DNA of 64,000 nucleotides from Protea cynaroides (Eukaryota; Streptophyta; Magnoliopsida; Proteales; Proteaceae), in the NCBI GenBank assembly GCA_028583415.1, contig CM053272.1, positions 44,446,699 to 44,510,698 on the forward strand, read 5' to 3'. The translations under genes and the position numbers were made by a program. This document shows, one piece after another, positions 23,113 through 32,416 of the stretch (its first letter is position 1; each line of letters opens with the position of its first letter). The notes beneath the pieces were generated by a model. The model saw nothing but the letters and a program-made list of their open reading frames with translations. It made no database searches and was not told the DNA's origin.

Positions 23113-23465
23113 TGTTAGGGATGAACGCGTAACCACGAGAAAGAAACGAAGATCAAGCAAACACAACACAGGATTTGCTGTGGTTCAGCACTCAATCCGG
23201 AATGCCTACCTCCACCACAGAGAAACAGAGATTCTTTATTGCCAAGAAAACTCTCTACAATTCTCTCCACCTGACACAATATCCTCCTTTGCTCAGACCT
23301 TACCTAGGTTTTCCCACACAGAGACAATATATAGGAAAACCTAGAAACCCTAATCCCACCACAATTATAAGTTTACCCCATACATGTAATAAACTCATAC
23401 CCTAATACAAATACTACCCCTTATAATTACGTGGACCCCACAGAATACAAGACACGAACCCAACA
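23113..23465 (-). repeat. 3' LTR of the gag-only Copia element
   Basis: 353 bp, starts TGTTAGGGATG and ends ACCCAACA in plus orientation. Near-identical to 25164-25516. Confidence 0.93.
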
Positions 23466-24726
23466 AATCTCCACCTGGCTTGAATTCTGCAAACCACCTT
23501 GAAGAAAACTCGTTGATGTTGATTCCGTAGAATCCGTCTCTGTCAAACCGCTACACCCAAACCGACGATAGCCCACACCCCGTCCGGGTGTCCCGTGACT
23601 CACCGCCGCACGATGTGATGTGTCTCCATCTCTCCCACCGCTGCAAAGATCACCGAAGAGATCACTTCCACTCACAAAATCCGAAGCAAAAGATACTCGC
23701 TTCTTCCCAGATCTGCACTTGTTCACAACTTGAACTTTTTGCATCTTCTGGTCTTCCATCTGTACTTCTTGCCTGAGTTCCAACGAAGCACCATCTGTTT
23801 CAACACTCCCTGCAAGTCTGTATAGATCGCCAACCATCTGTCCCTTCATCACAACCATGACCCCTTTAGAGACCTTAAGAACTCCACCTTCAGATGAACA
23901 CCTGTAGCCTCTCGCATCCAGTGTTCCCAATGAAATTAAATTCTTCCTTAAGTCCGGCACATGTCTAACCCCACATCGCAAAAATAACAAATTATTTTGC
24001 GACCTTGTGACTTGGAGCGACCCCTATTCTTGCCATATTCCTGTCTCCCATTTGATCTTCCTCTACCCTGACCACCAACTGTAACCAAGGCGCTACCCTC
24101 ATCTGACGTCCCCTCACTACTATTTTTCCGCCGTGTCTCATTCATTAGCAAAGCAGCAAAACATCGTCAAGTTTGAAAGTATCCTTACCAAACAACAGTG
24201 TAGTCACAATGTGATCAAATGAATGAGGCAATGATGCCAACAAGATAAGTGCCTTGTCCTCCTCTTCGATCTTCACATCAAGAGCAGACAACTCCGTCGA
24301 ATCTTTGTTGAACTCATCAATATGCACCTCAAATTTCACTCCATCTGACAAACGAAAGCCATATAATTGTTTCTTCAAAAACAATCGATTTGTCAACGAT
24401 TTGGACTTGTACCTGCTCTCCAACTTCGTCCAAACTTCTTCTGGATCCTCCAAACCAATGACCTCACGAAGAGTATTATCCGCCAGAAACAATTGAATCG
24501 TACTATTTGCCAGATCCCTTAATTCTAGCCACTCATCATCTGTCAACTTTTCCGGCTTGTCGGATTTCTTCTTGAGAGCCTTAACAGTCCCCTACCGCGT
24601 AAGAATATTCTTCACCCGTTGTTGCCACAAGGTGAAATCATTATAGCCATTAAAGGGTTCTATGGAGAAATTTGAACCCTTCGCCGCTATTCTATTAACT
24701 CGATCTTTACCTTCTGTGCCTGCCAT
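23466..24726 (-). pseudogene. Copia gag with internal deletion
   Basis: The ATG at 24726 opens a UBN2-type gag (FNGYNDFTLWQQRVKNIL). It has one in-frame stop at 24592-24594 and continues with LTDDEWLELRDLANSTIQ, YKSKSLTNRLFLKKQLYGF and LASLPHSFDHIVTTLL. A basic Gly/Arg region leads to a zinc knuckle that starts ICYFC and is cut short. The next recognisable words, GVRHVPDLRKNLISLGTLDA, belong to the GAG-pre-integrase region. A deletion has therefore joined mid-knuckle to pre-integrase and removed protease. Integrase and RT are absent. Confidence 0.8.
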
Positions 24727-25163
24727 CAACTTCCAAGAGCTTCAATCACCGTTGATCTTGCACAAGACTGTCCGATCGATATCAAAGACACCGAATCTGC
24801 CCGATCTGTGTCTTCCAATGAAACCGTAGCACCCAAAAACCCTTGGGACAATAACCTCTATGTTTTTCCCCTTCTCTTTGGATGATACAATGTACGAACA
24901 CCAAATCGTACGATCCTTTTTTTTTTTTTTTCACCACATTACCGTACAGAATGCAATTTAGTTTTTTTTTTCTTAAAAAAACTCCCTCTTCTTGTACGGT
25001 AATGATGCTCACCTTTTTTTTTTCTTTAATTCCTTAACTTTTCCTAAGAAATATAGAGAAAAAAACGAAAAAAAACTCACCCTTTTTTCTTGTTCTCTTA
25101 CCCGTTCCCTCTCTTTCTCCTAGATCACTGATCGATCTATCGAACCTTGGCTCTGATACCACT

Positions 25164-25516
25164 TGTTAGGGATGAACGCGTAACCACGAGAAAGAAACGA
25201 AGATCAAGCAAACACAACACAGGATTTGCTGTGGTTCAGCACTCAATCCGGAATGCCTACCTCCACCACAGAGAAACAGAGATTCTTTATTGCCAAGAAA
25301 ACTCTCTACAATTCTCTCCACCTGACACAATATCCTCCTTTGCTCAGACCTTACCTAGGTTTTCCCACACAGAGACAATATATAGGAAAACCTAGAAACC
25401 CTAATCCCACCACAATTATAAGTTTACCCCATACATGTAATAGACTCATACCCTAATACAAATACTACCCCTTATAATTACGTGGACCCCATAGAATACA
25501 AAACACCAACCCAACA
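25164..25516 (-). repeat. 5' LTR of the gag-only Copia element
   Basis: 353 bp, adjacent to the primer-binding site at 25145-25161. In minus orientation this is the promoter-bearing LTR. Confidence 0.93.
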
Positions 25517-25787
25517 ATGAGGGAGTATTTTGAAGGAGGAGCTGCGCAGGTGATGAAGGGGGTGAAGGGGAATGGGGTACCAGTGTTCGTGATGATGCCG
25601 TTGGATAGTGTGATGATGAGCAATGGTGTGAATCGGAAGAAGGCCATGAATGCGAGTATGCAGGCGTTAAAGTGCGCCGGGGTAGAAGGGATTATGATGG
25701 ACGTTTGGTGGGGTTTAGTCGAGAGAGACGCACCTGGATCTTACAATTGGGGTGGCTACACTGAGTTCATTGAGATGGCCACATAAT
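25517..25787 (+). pseudogene. Beta-amylase (BAM1-like) exon fragment, 3' part
   Basis: Continues the fragment at 22958-23112 across the retroelement. It reads MREYFEGGAAQVMKGVKGNG, then VPVFVMMPLDSV, AMNASMQALKCAGVEGIMMD and VWWGLVERDAPGSYNWGGYT, then a stop. These are the first core blocks of glycoside hydrolase family 14, chloroplast BAM1 type, which releases maltose from starch. Both catalytic glutamates lie further downstream in the family and are absent, so the fragment is non-functional. Confidence 0.88.
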
Positions 25788-25950
25788 TCAGAAGAATTGA
25801 AGAGCAAACCCCGCCTTCTATTTTCAAGGGAAAAAAAAAATCCAGACATCTGAGATAAAATTTTACTGATTTCTAACTATTGGGTAAGTAATTTAACTTC
25901 TAAGAGTGGTAGGGAACTCCACCGGGTTTGCTCTTCAATTCTTCATCCTC

Positions 25951-26172
25951 TTAGATAAGGTGAAGGAAGGAACAGAGAAAGAAGGGATGGAGAGCAGCAA
26001 AGAGAAAGCCAGGGAGGTGAAAGAGAAGATGAGCAAGGTGGCCGGATTGGTGGCCAATAGAGCAAGGAACGGAGATGGCACAGATAATAGGAGAGAAGAC
26101 AAGCACACGGTGCAGAATGCATGGGGAGTGGCGATGGAGACTGGAGAGAAGATTAAAGAGACTGGTGGGTAA
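25951..26172 (+). pseudogene. LEA-like exon fragment
   Basis: Open block after a CCTCTTAG acceptor with lysine/glutamate-rich amphipathic sequence: EGMESSKEKAREVKEKMSK, then VQNAWGVAMETGEKIKE. This composition and the AW(G/E)(V/T)AMETGEKIKE-type words recall group 3 late embryogenesis abundant proteins. A GTGGGTAAG donor-like site follows. It is the only such exon visible and lies inside the TIR element, so it is treated as a captured fragment. Family assignment is tentative. Confidence 0.4.
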
Positions 26173-26583
26173 GGATGAAAAGTGAGAATTCCACCACCGA
26201 TGAAAGTGCATGGTAAAATGGACCTTTACCCTTACACTATAAGGGTATTATTGTCCACTAAAAAATAGATTTGAGCTAACATCAGCGTTTAACAGAAATA
26301 TCTTAACGGTTTAGATTTCTTTGTTAAATGTTTTAAAAATTTGGGTGGTAGTTGATCATATCAGAAACCATGGGGTGATAGGTGATATTAAGCAAACTAT
26401 TTGGATAGTACATGATATTTTTCCTAAAAAGTATCATTTGCTTGAGAGAAAAAAATAATAAAAGTATCATGTGAGAAAATGTATGGTATCATAGTAGTTT
26501 AGGAAACTTTTTCCTCATATGTTATGTTTAACTTTTCCAACTAGTGAGGAACTACACCCTACTCAGCTAATCACCTAAGCTAT

Positions 26584-27290
26584 TGTTAGAGGAATAACGA
26601 TCCCATCAATCATAGAAGGACACGTGTCAAAATACAAGTCCCTAACTATAAAAAAAAACGTGTTCAACCACGTGCAAGCTCATAAGGAAGTCACCTCAGA
26701 GGTCAGCTCCATAATAGAGTCAACCCTACAATCTTGAACCAACGATTATGAATCCATCCAGATTGCATAAGTTCCACCATTCTCGGATTACACCAGCTAA
26801 TGATGTCACCCAAGAGCCAAGATCTCTTAAGCGCCATAGGAAGGTTCACCGAAAGATCTACATCCAATAGCTACTAGCCTCCTACCCACGTCCAATCCTA
26901 ACTTCGAAGGGATTGAGTCATGGGCTCACCCACTCTTCTTATCCAACCACCGCAACAGTTCATGGTTGATGCGGAGATATGTGCAAGATCAATGGCCATA
27001 ATGTAGATCATGCCAAAATCCACGCCACTCCACGCCTTCTCCATATATAGAGCATAATCCGAAGGTAAACAGATCGAATCTTTGATAATCTTGTGCTCTC
27101 TCTCGATCTCTGACTACTAAACCCCCTTTCAAGAGCTCGTATTCTTCATATCAAACTCCAACTACTCGAATCCAATTCTAACTTAGGCATTAAAGTGACC
27201 ACAGAGTTTTTGAACCTGCTTTCACTTGCCTATCTGCTTCATTTTACATAGTTTCAGCCACATGACTAGTGAATCGTGATTATGGTTTAC
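26584..27290 (+). mobile_element. Gypsy-type solo LTR in unit C
   Basis: Homologous to 15296-16032, with a TATA-like CCATATATAGAGC at about 27041 and the CTTAGGCATTAAAGTG version of the R-region motif. It lies 3' of the PPR gene. Shared by units B and C only. Confidence 0.5.
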
Positions 27291-27426
27291 TTCAAAAACA
27301 AAAACAAAAACAAAAACAAAAATGATACCAATGAAACCCTTTAGAATTGACACACTGATTCAACTTGTACTTTACAGCCTAAAGGGTTCACAAAAGGAAG
27401 AACAGCCAGGTTCACGATTTACTGTT

Positions 27427-28770
27427 TTACCAGTAATCCCCACAGGAGCACTTGCCATCCCTGAAATGATGAAACCTTTTGTTGTCCCTAACGATGATCT
27501 CTCTTTCTTCGATTTTCGATATGAACTTGACAGCATTATGGCAGTCTCCACATATCCTGAGGTTCTTGATAATTCTTAGCGTGGTTCCTGGGGGTGTACT
27601 TATAAGCCCGTAAGCAATAGCCTGCTTCTCGCTATGGTAGAGCAGGGCTTTCTCCTTTGCTTCTTGATCGATATCATGAAGCACATACCTTGTATCTGGC
27701 ACATAACCTGCTTCCTTGATTTCCTCATTCAAAGACCTTAGCTTCTCATAGAGCTCTTTCTTCTTTGGGTTTACAATTGTTTGATTTGATGTCGAGTAAA
27801 TCTTTGATTTCTTTACAGGCAAAATGCTCTGTTTCATACCAGAAGGGGATTTAGGAAGACGACCCAGTTCAATCTTTTGCTCCTTGCGTTCAGTGGGTGA
27901 ATATCTTCGTAGGGTCTCCCACACAAGGGAGCTGGGCTCAGTTGGCATCTTATCTATAAACTGCCTCGCTTCAATCGTCTTCCCTGATTTTCCAAGTAGA
28001 TCAACAATGCAAACATAATGCTCCATGGAAGGAGCAATACCGTAGTTTTTGCTCATTGATTCGAAGTGCATCTGTCCTTGTTCCACAGTCCCTAAGCATG
28101 CACAAGCCATTAGAACTCCTGTGAAAGTAATCCCGTCTGGTCTCATACCATTAGTTTTCATATCGTTAAAAAATTCAAGGGCTTCTTCTGCTTTTCCATT
28201 TTCCGCTAAACCCATAATCACAGTATTCCACGAAACCAAATTCCATTTGGGCATTTCATCGAACGCTCGACGAGCATCTTCTGTACTGCCCAATTTGCCA
28301 TACATCTCAACCACTTTGTTGAAGACGGAAATACCAGGTCTGGATGGGGATCTCAATATGTAATCATGAACCCTTCTTCCGACTTCTAATAGCTTCATAT
28401 CAATACATGCCTGTAGCAGTGCAATAAATCCATCTGGAACAACGTAAATTCCACGTCTTTCCATATCGCCCATGAGTTCGAGGGCTTCTTCTACTCGCCC
28501 TTCTCTGCATAAATCTTTCAAATTCAAGCTCATCCGATGCCCTCCATCCACATAAGCGGCTTCTCTATGAGATACTCTTAAAACAATCATGGAACCTCTG
28601 TTCTTAGAAGAAAACTTTCTCAAAACACCAAAATCATCGCAAGAGCTTGGAGATTTGAAACATAAGAGGTTTGGTGTGCATACATTATAACCACTGTTTT
28701 TGTGGAGCGAACAGATATTTATAAAACTGACCGTTGCCGGCCTTTCAACCGTTGTACACCGCATCAACAT
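27427..28770 (-). CDS. DYW-type PPR protein (organellar RNA editing factor), intact
   Basis: A single 447-codon exon, the only open copy of the three. A short variable N-terminus (possible organelle targeting) is followed from about residue 85 by a few PLS-type pentatricopeptide repeats (ALELMGDMERRGI, VFNKVVEMYGKLGSTEDARR, LVSWNTVIMGLAENGKAEEA, HYVCIVDLLGKSGKTIEARQ). An E-type linker leads into a complete DYW domain with GYVPDTRYVLHDID, the zinc/catalytic HSE (about 379-381), CGDC (about 407-410) and C-terminal CSCGDYW. Few repeats plus a full DYW domain resembles the atypical MEF8/DYW2 group in Arabidopsis. These act in mitochondrial or plastid C-to-U editing, sometimes by supplying the deaminase in trans. 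The start at 28770 is the first ATG and is conserved in copies A and B. Confidence 0.9.
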   Translation of the reverse strand: MLMRCTTVERPATVSFINICSLHKNSGYNVCTPNLLCFKSPSSCDDFGVLRKFSSKNRGSMIVLRVSHREAAYVDGGHRMSLNLKDLCREGRVEEALELMGDMERRGIYVVPDGFIALLQACIDMKLLEVGRRVHDYILRSPSRPGISVFNKVVEMYGKLGSTEDARRAFDEMPKWNLVSWNTVIMGLAENGKAEEALEFFNDMKTNGMRPDGITFTGVLMACACLGTVEQGQMHFESMSKNYGIAPSMEHYVCIVDLLGKSGKTIEARQFIDKMPTEPSSLVWETLRRYSPTERKEQKIELGRLPKSPSGMKQSILPVKKSKIYSTSNQTIVNPKKKELYEKLRSLNEEIKEAGYVPDTRYVLHDIDQEAKEKALLYHSEKQAIAYGLISTPPGTTLRIIKNLRICGDCHNAVKFISKIEEREIIVRDNKRFHHFRDGKCSCGDYW

Positions 28771-28860
28771 CTACAAAAAGAATGTTCAGAGAATTATAAG
28801 ACGCCAGACCTGTACTGAAAGCTCGCTTGAGTAGATCAGGGAGTCTATCCCATCCATCCA

Positions 28861-29854
28861 GGCAATTGCAAATACCTTGAGTGTATGAAATATCAAAAGG
28901 CTCGAATTACCAAAATCGCCCTACATTTTTATAGTGAGAAAAAACCCTGTCGGGGTTCTGTGGTTGGTGTAGTTTCCACGCAAACAGGGTTTGAGCCATT
29001 AGATCTGGAATATTAAGAATGCAGTTCTTTTTCCTCTTGAGCTGCATTTTTCGGGATTGAGACTGAGAGGCAAAGAGCGAGGTTACTCCACAAAGAGTGA
29101 GAAGATTTGCAACTTACCAACTGAGCTAAAAGAGATTCAGTGAGGGAGGAAAGTAGCCAACCCAACAATAATTGATCTTGGGTTGTTGGGTGATCCAGGT
29201 ATCATATGCAGGGTAGGTATTGGTACTTAGTAGCATCGAGGTATCTTATCAATTTGTAACGACGACGTAGTAGAAGCAATAATTGAAACCTCCAAAGGAG
29301 ATAATGTTTTGTCCAATCTTACAGTAATGAGATAATGAAATTTGTGAGAGAAACGAGAAGAACCGCCGTTATCAGTGAGGGAAGGAGTTGAAGAAAGACG
29401 TGTCGTGCACGCTCTCATACCATAAAGATTTTGAAAAATATTGAGTTCTCTCACGGAGAGTGTTTCCCTTGGAACTCCAAATCTATACTCCCTTTCATAT
29501 TTGAAATTCATCAGTGCAATGCATTAAGGGAGTGAAACTCTGACGTTATCATATAAAATTTAAACACTCCAATGTTAGTTAGGCTCCTTCATCTTTAGCT
29601 AGAACCTGGACATTATCTTATCTTATCACTATGGATCGAAATCTGTTTGCAGATCGAAGAGAATGTGGCAAGGGAGATCATAAACCCCAGATCACTTCTC
29701 CACCTAACTTCTAAGAGAATGTCATGTGGCGAGAGAGATCATAAACCCCAGATTGATTCGCTACCAAACTTAAATCGATTCAAAGCGATAAGTTTTCAAG
29801 TTCATTTTTCTTCGCTTCCAATCGTGTATAGAAATTCTTCGCCTGCTTACCTTA
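28861..29854. other. Non-coding stretch upstream of PPR gene
   Basis: Probably includes the promoter of the minus-strand PPR gene. No recognised gene. A tRNA A-box-like word occurs on the minus strand near 29110-29140 without a full cloverleaf. The minus-strand open stretch 29227-29511 has no recognisable family. Confidence 0.4.
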
Positions 29855-30289
29855 TGTTGTGTTTGGTATCATTTTTGTTTTTGTTTTTCTAATATATTTT
29901 TATTTTTGTAAGTGTTTCGTAACATTTTTTAGTGTTATTTATAAAAAGAAAAAATAAAAATAAGCTCAATATCAAAAAGAGGTTGAGAGTTATTTTTTGA
30001 TTTTTGATCCAAAATCGTTTTTGGTTATTTTTGCGCAAAATTAAATGACCATGACGTGTTTTGTCCCAAACAATTTAAAAAATGAGGATAAAAACGTAAA
30101 TTCAAATTCTAACAGAACCTTTCCTTCACACTTTCTCCGTGAACTGAGCTCTCATATCCGAAGAACTGAAAGGTCATCGAAACAACAAGATTTGCCGGTC
30201 TTCATCTCCAAAAGCTCCCATCCTAACATTACCTTTTTCTTTTTTCCACAATGGCTCTCAAATTCATTCATGATAATTGATGCTCTTTG

Positions 30290-31000
30290 CAAGGAATGAA
30301 TGAGAGAGATGTGTAAGTATTTAGAACTGATGGTTCATAGAGGCGTAGAGCCTGATACATTCACTTACAACACCTTGATGGATGGGTTCTCTCTGGAGGG
30401 TAATCCATGATGCAGAAGAGCTGTTCAAGTCTATGACAAATCAAGGTTGTAAACCTGATGTGATCTACAATGTGTTGATCAATGGGTACTGCAAGCAGGG
30501 TAGAGGCAGCTTTGGGTCTTTATGGTGAGATGCTTCATGAGGGGGTAAGCCACGGATTCAAATTGTCTCATCCCTGAGATTCGGGAGGCGTGGCAGCGAC
30601 CCCCTGGATGGTCGCCATGTGGGGTCGGATGATCCGACCCCTCCGCTCGAGCCAACACTCTCTTGTCGGCTCAACTTGTCGGCTCGAACGGGGGTCGGAT
30701 TCATCCGACCTCCACATGGCGACCATCCAATGGGGTCGCCGCCACGCCTCCCAAATCTCAGGGATGAGACGATTTGATCCATAAACCACACAGTCATTAC
30801 CACCTTATTGTCTGGAATCTGTCAGGAAGGGGAAGTTGGGGAGGCAAGGAAACTGTTTGATGAAATGCTTGCTCGAGATCAAAATCCCAATTCCCTCACT
30901 TGTGCTATTTTTTGGGATGGGCTTTGTAAGAACTAGTGTCTTACGGAGGCAATGGAACAGTTTCACAATCTCGAAGATAATGAAGGGTGGCAAGAGTTTT
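30290..31000 (+). pseudogene. P-class PPR pseudogene fragment
   Basis: Fragments of P-type pentatricopeptide repeats: LMVHRGVEPDTFTYNTLMDG before the foldback insertion, then TVITTLLSGICQEGEVGEAR, KLFDEMLARDQNPNSLTC and LTEAMEQFHNLEDNE after it, with frameshifts and stops. This resembles Rf-like/P-class organellar PPR genes, not the DYW copies. It is interrupted at 30554-30780 by a foldback element whose target duplication is visible in the codons around it. Confidence 0.75.
30554..30780. mobile_element. Foldback MULE-like MITE, copy 4
   Basis: A 227-bp palindrome. It starts GGATTCAAATTGTCTCATCC and ends GGGATGAGACGATTTGATCC, with a centre near TTGTCGGCTC. Flanks GTAAGCCAC (30545-30553) and ATAAACCAC (30781-30789) match at 7 of 9. 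Removing the element and one repeat restores an uninterrupted PPR reading across the site. Confidence 0.82.
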
Positions 31001-31642
31001 AACATGCAACAACTGTGTTGGTGACTTGCCCTTGTGTTTGACTCTTAAGAAGATCTGAAGATTGGAGGATTTTGAGTTGGAAGGTTGAGCAAGATGATGC
31101 CTTGTGTACATTGCAAGAGGCATTCTAGAATGTGAATCTCTTCACCGGGTTTAAAATCTATTAAAATTATAAAATTATTTGTAGAGTCAAGGCATATCAA
31201 ATCTATTCCTTATTCTACAATCTATTTTTTATTGTAGTTATCAAATAATATTTTATTTTTTATGAAAACTGATTTTCAAAATTTTTTTTGATAAATAGAT
31301 AAAAACCAAAAACAAAAATGATACCAAATAGAACCCTAGTGGATGTTCCTATTAGCAAGTTCCCACATTATATGCATAATACGAATAATACACTAACTAA
31401 ATTATTTGGTCGGATAAAATGATTTTTTATTATCTACTATATAGATCATGAAAATTGAAACGTACGAATAATAATTATTAATAAACATTTAAAAAAATCT
31501 ATATAATGATTTAAGAAAATAAATCTATAGAATAATTAGAGATAAATTTATGAAGTAATTTAAAGAGATAAATCTATATAATGATTTCACAATAATAATA
31601 AAAAAGATAATTTTGAAATTACATTTCTCCGTCTAATATCTG

Positions 31643-31868
31643 GGATCCACATCTTCTCCTCCCAAAGATTCGGGAGGAGGGGGGCCATTAGATGGTCAAC
31701 ACGTGGGGTTTGGATGAATTTGAGCCTTCCATTCGAACAAACGAGTTAAGCAGATAGAAGATGTCGACTAAAATAGAAGAATTGAATTCACTCAAACCAC
31801 ATGTGTCTGTCACTCAACGAAGGTATCCCCCCTCCTCCTGAACCTCTTAGAAGAGAGGATGTGAATCC
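31643..31868. mobile_element. Foldback MULE-like MITE, copy 5 (diverged)
   Basis: Starts GGATCCACATCTTCTCCTCC and ends AGAGAGGATGTGAATCC. The arms are more diverged than in the other copies. Flanks TCTAATATCTG and TCTAATCTG agree if 2 bp were gained or lost. Confidence 0.65.
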
Positions 31869-32416
31869 ATCTAATCTGATGTTGAAAATACAGTCGATAT
31901 AGGTTTACGTATAGAAAACATTTTGCTCTTTTTAAAATATATATTTTTCCCCCGAAATCTAAAATATCTTCTCATAAAATCATTCCTCTCCAACTTGGAC
32001 TGAACATCATTGTCATCTGGTTTTTCGTCTTTTTTTCTTCTGTTTTTTACCCTTTAATAATGTATGTTAAGACGATGAAACTGCATCTTAAATTTGTCCG
32101 GGTGCGTCTTTTGTCGACACGTAGCGTAAATGTGGTTAGCTTTATTCAGTAAGTTTGTATTAAAAATGGTAGCCTCTCTGGTCCACCGTCCACCGTCCAC
32201 CCACGTCACACTTGAGTTGTGACGGTCTCTGACTTAATTCTCTCTGTGGTATTGTGACTGCAAGCGGTCTTCGCGATCCTTCTTAGGACAATTCATTTCC
32301 AGAAGAAACCCAAGAGATCGTATCCTCTTTCTGTGAAATTCTTCTCTGTAACTGCAAATTTTGATACTTTTATTTTAATTTGTTTAGTTTCCACCCTTTC
32401 CCTTTAGATCTGAACA
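31869..32416 (+). promoter_or_regulatory. Promoter and 5' UTR region of COR413 gene
   Basis: Precedes the COR413 start codon. A CCACGTCACA element at about 32199-32209 contains an ACGT core of the ABRE/bZIP type, consistent with the stress-regulated expression known for this family. No clear TATA box position is assigned. Confidence 0.35.

Larger units (their letters stand above)
23113..25516 (-). mobile_element. Young gag-only Copia-type LTR retroelement
   Basis: A complete 2404-bp element in minus orientation inside the beta-amylase fragment, flanked by the 5-bp duplication ATGAG (23108-23112 and 25517-25521). The two 353-bp LTRs differ at about four positions by my reading. The primer-binding site TGGTATCAGAGCCAAGG (initiator Met tRNA type) lies at 25145-25161, two bases from the right LTR. 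A purine-rich tract adjoins the left LTR. The interior encodes gag and a GAG-pre-integrase-like remnant but no integrase, reverse transcriptase or RNase H. It must have been mobilised by a partner element. Confidence 0.92.
21836..26425. mobile_element. TIR element carrying host gene fragments (Pack-MULE-like)
   Basis: The outer 100 bp or so of each end form diverged terminal inverted repeats, both containing ACTATCCAAATAGTTTG followed by (C/T)TTAA(C/T)ATCACYTA-type words. Flanks TAAGAAATA and TAAAAAGTA match at 7 of 9. The uninterrupted site ATTAAAAAGTATCATTT is present in units A and B, so the insertion is supported by two empty sites. Inside are a beta-amylase exon, two other exon-like pieces and a later Copia-derived insertion. 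No transposase is visible. This fits a gene-capturing non-autonomous Mutator-like element. Confidence 0.65.
21750..28860. repeat. Tandem duplication unit C (with intact PPR gene)
   Basis: The third unit. Its left edge is 21750-21835, interrupted by the 4.6-kb TIR element and resuming at 26426. It then matches unit B through the solo LTR and the PPR gene to about 28860 (CTATCCCATCCATCCA). Right-hand segments found in A and B are missing here. Confidence 0.75.
29855..31335. mobile_element. Putative TIR element with PPR fragment
   Basis: The left end (about 29860) reads TTTGGTATCATTTTTG, and the right end (about 31328) is its inverted copy within CAAAAATGATACCAAATAG. These termini are about 30 bp, followed by AT-rich subterminal DNA. 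A P-class PPR pseudogene lies inside. Flanks suggest a 3-bp duplication (TTA/CTA), but that is too short to be decisive. Similar right-end-like words occur next to the PPR units at about 5080, 16045 and 27305. Confidence 0.45.

Noticed and set aside
29105..29145. Minus-strand TAGCTCAGTTGGTAAG resembling a tRNA A box
   Set aside because: No anticodon arm, B box or acceptor stem can be matched.
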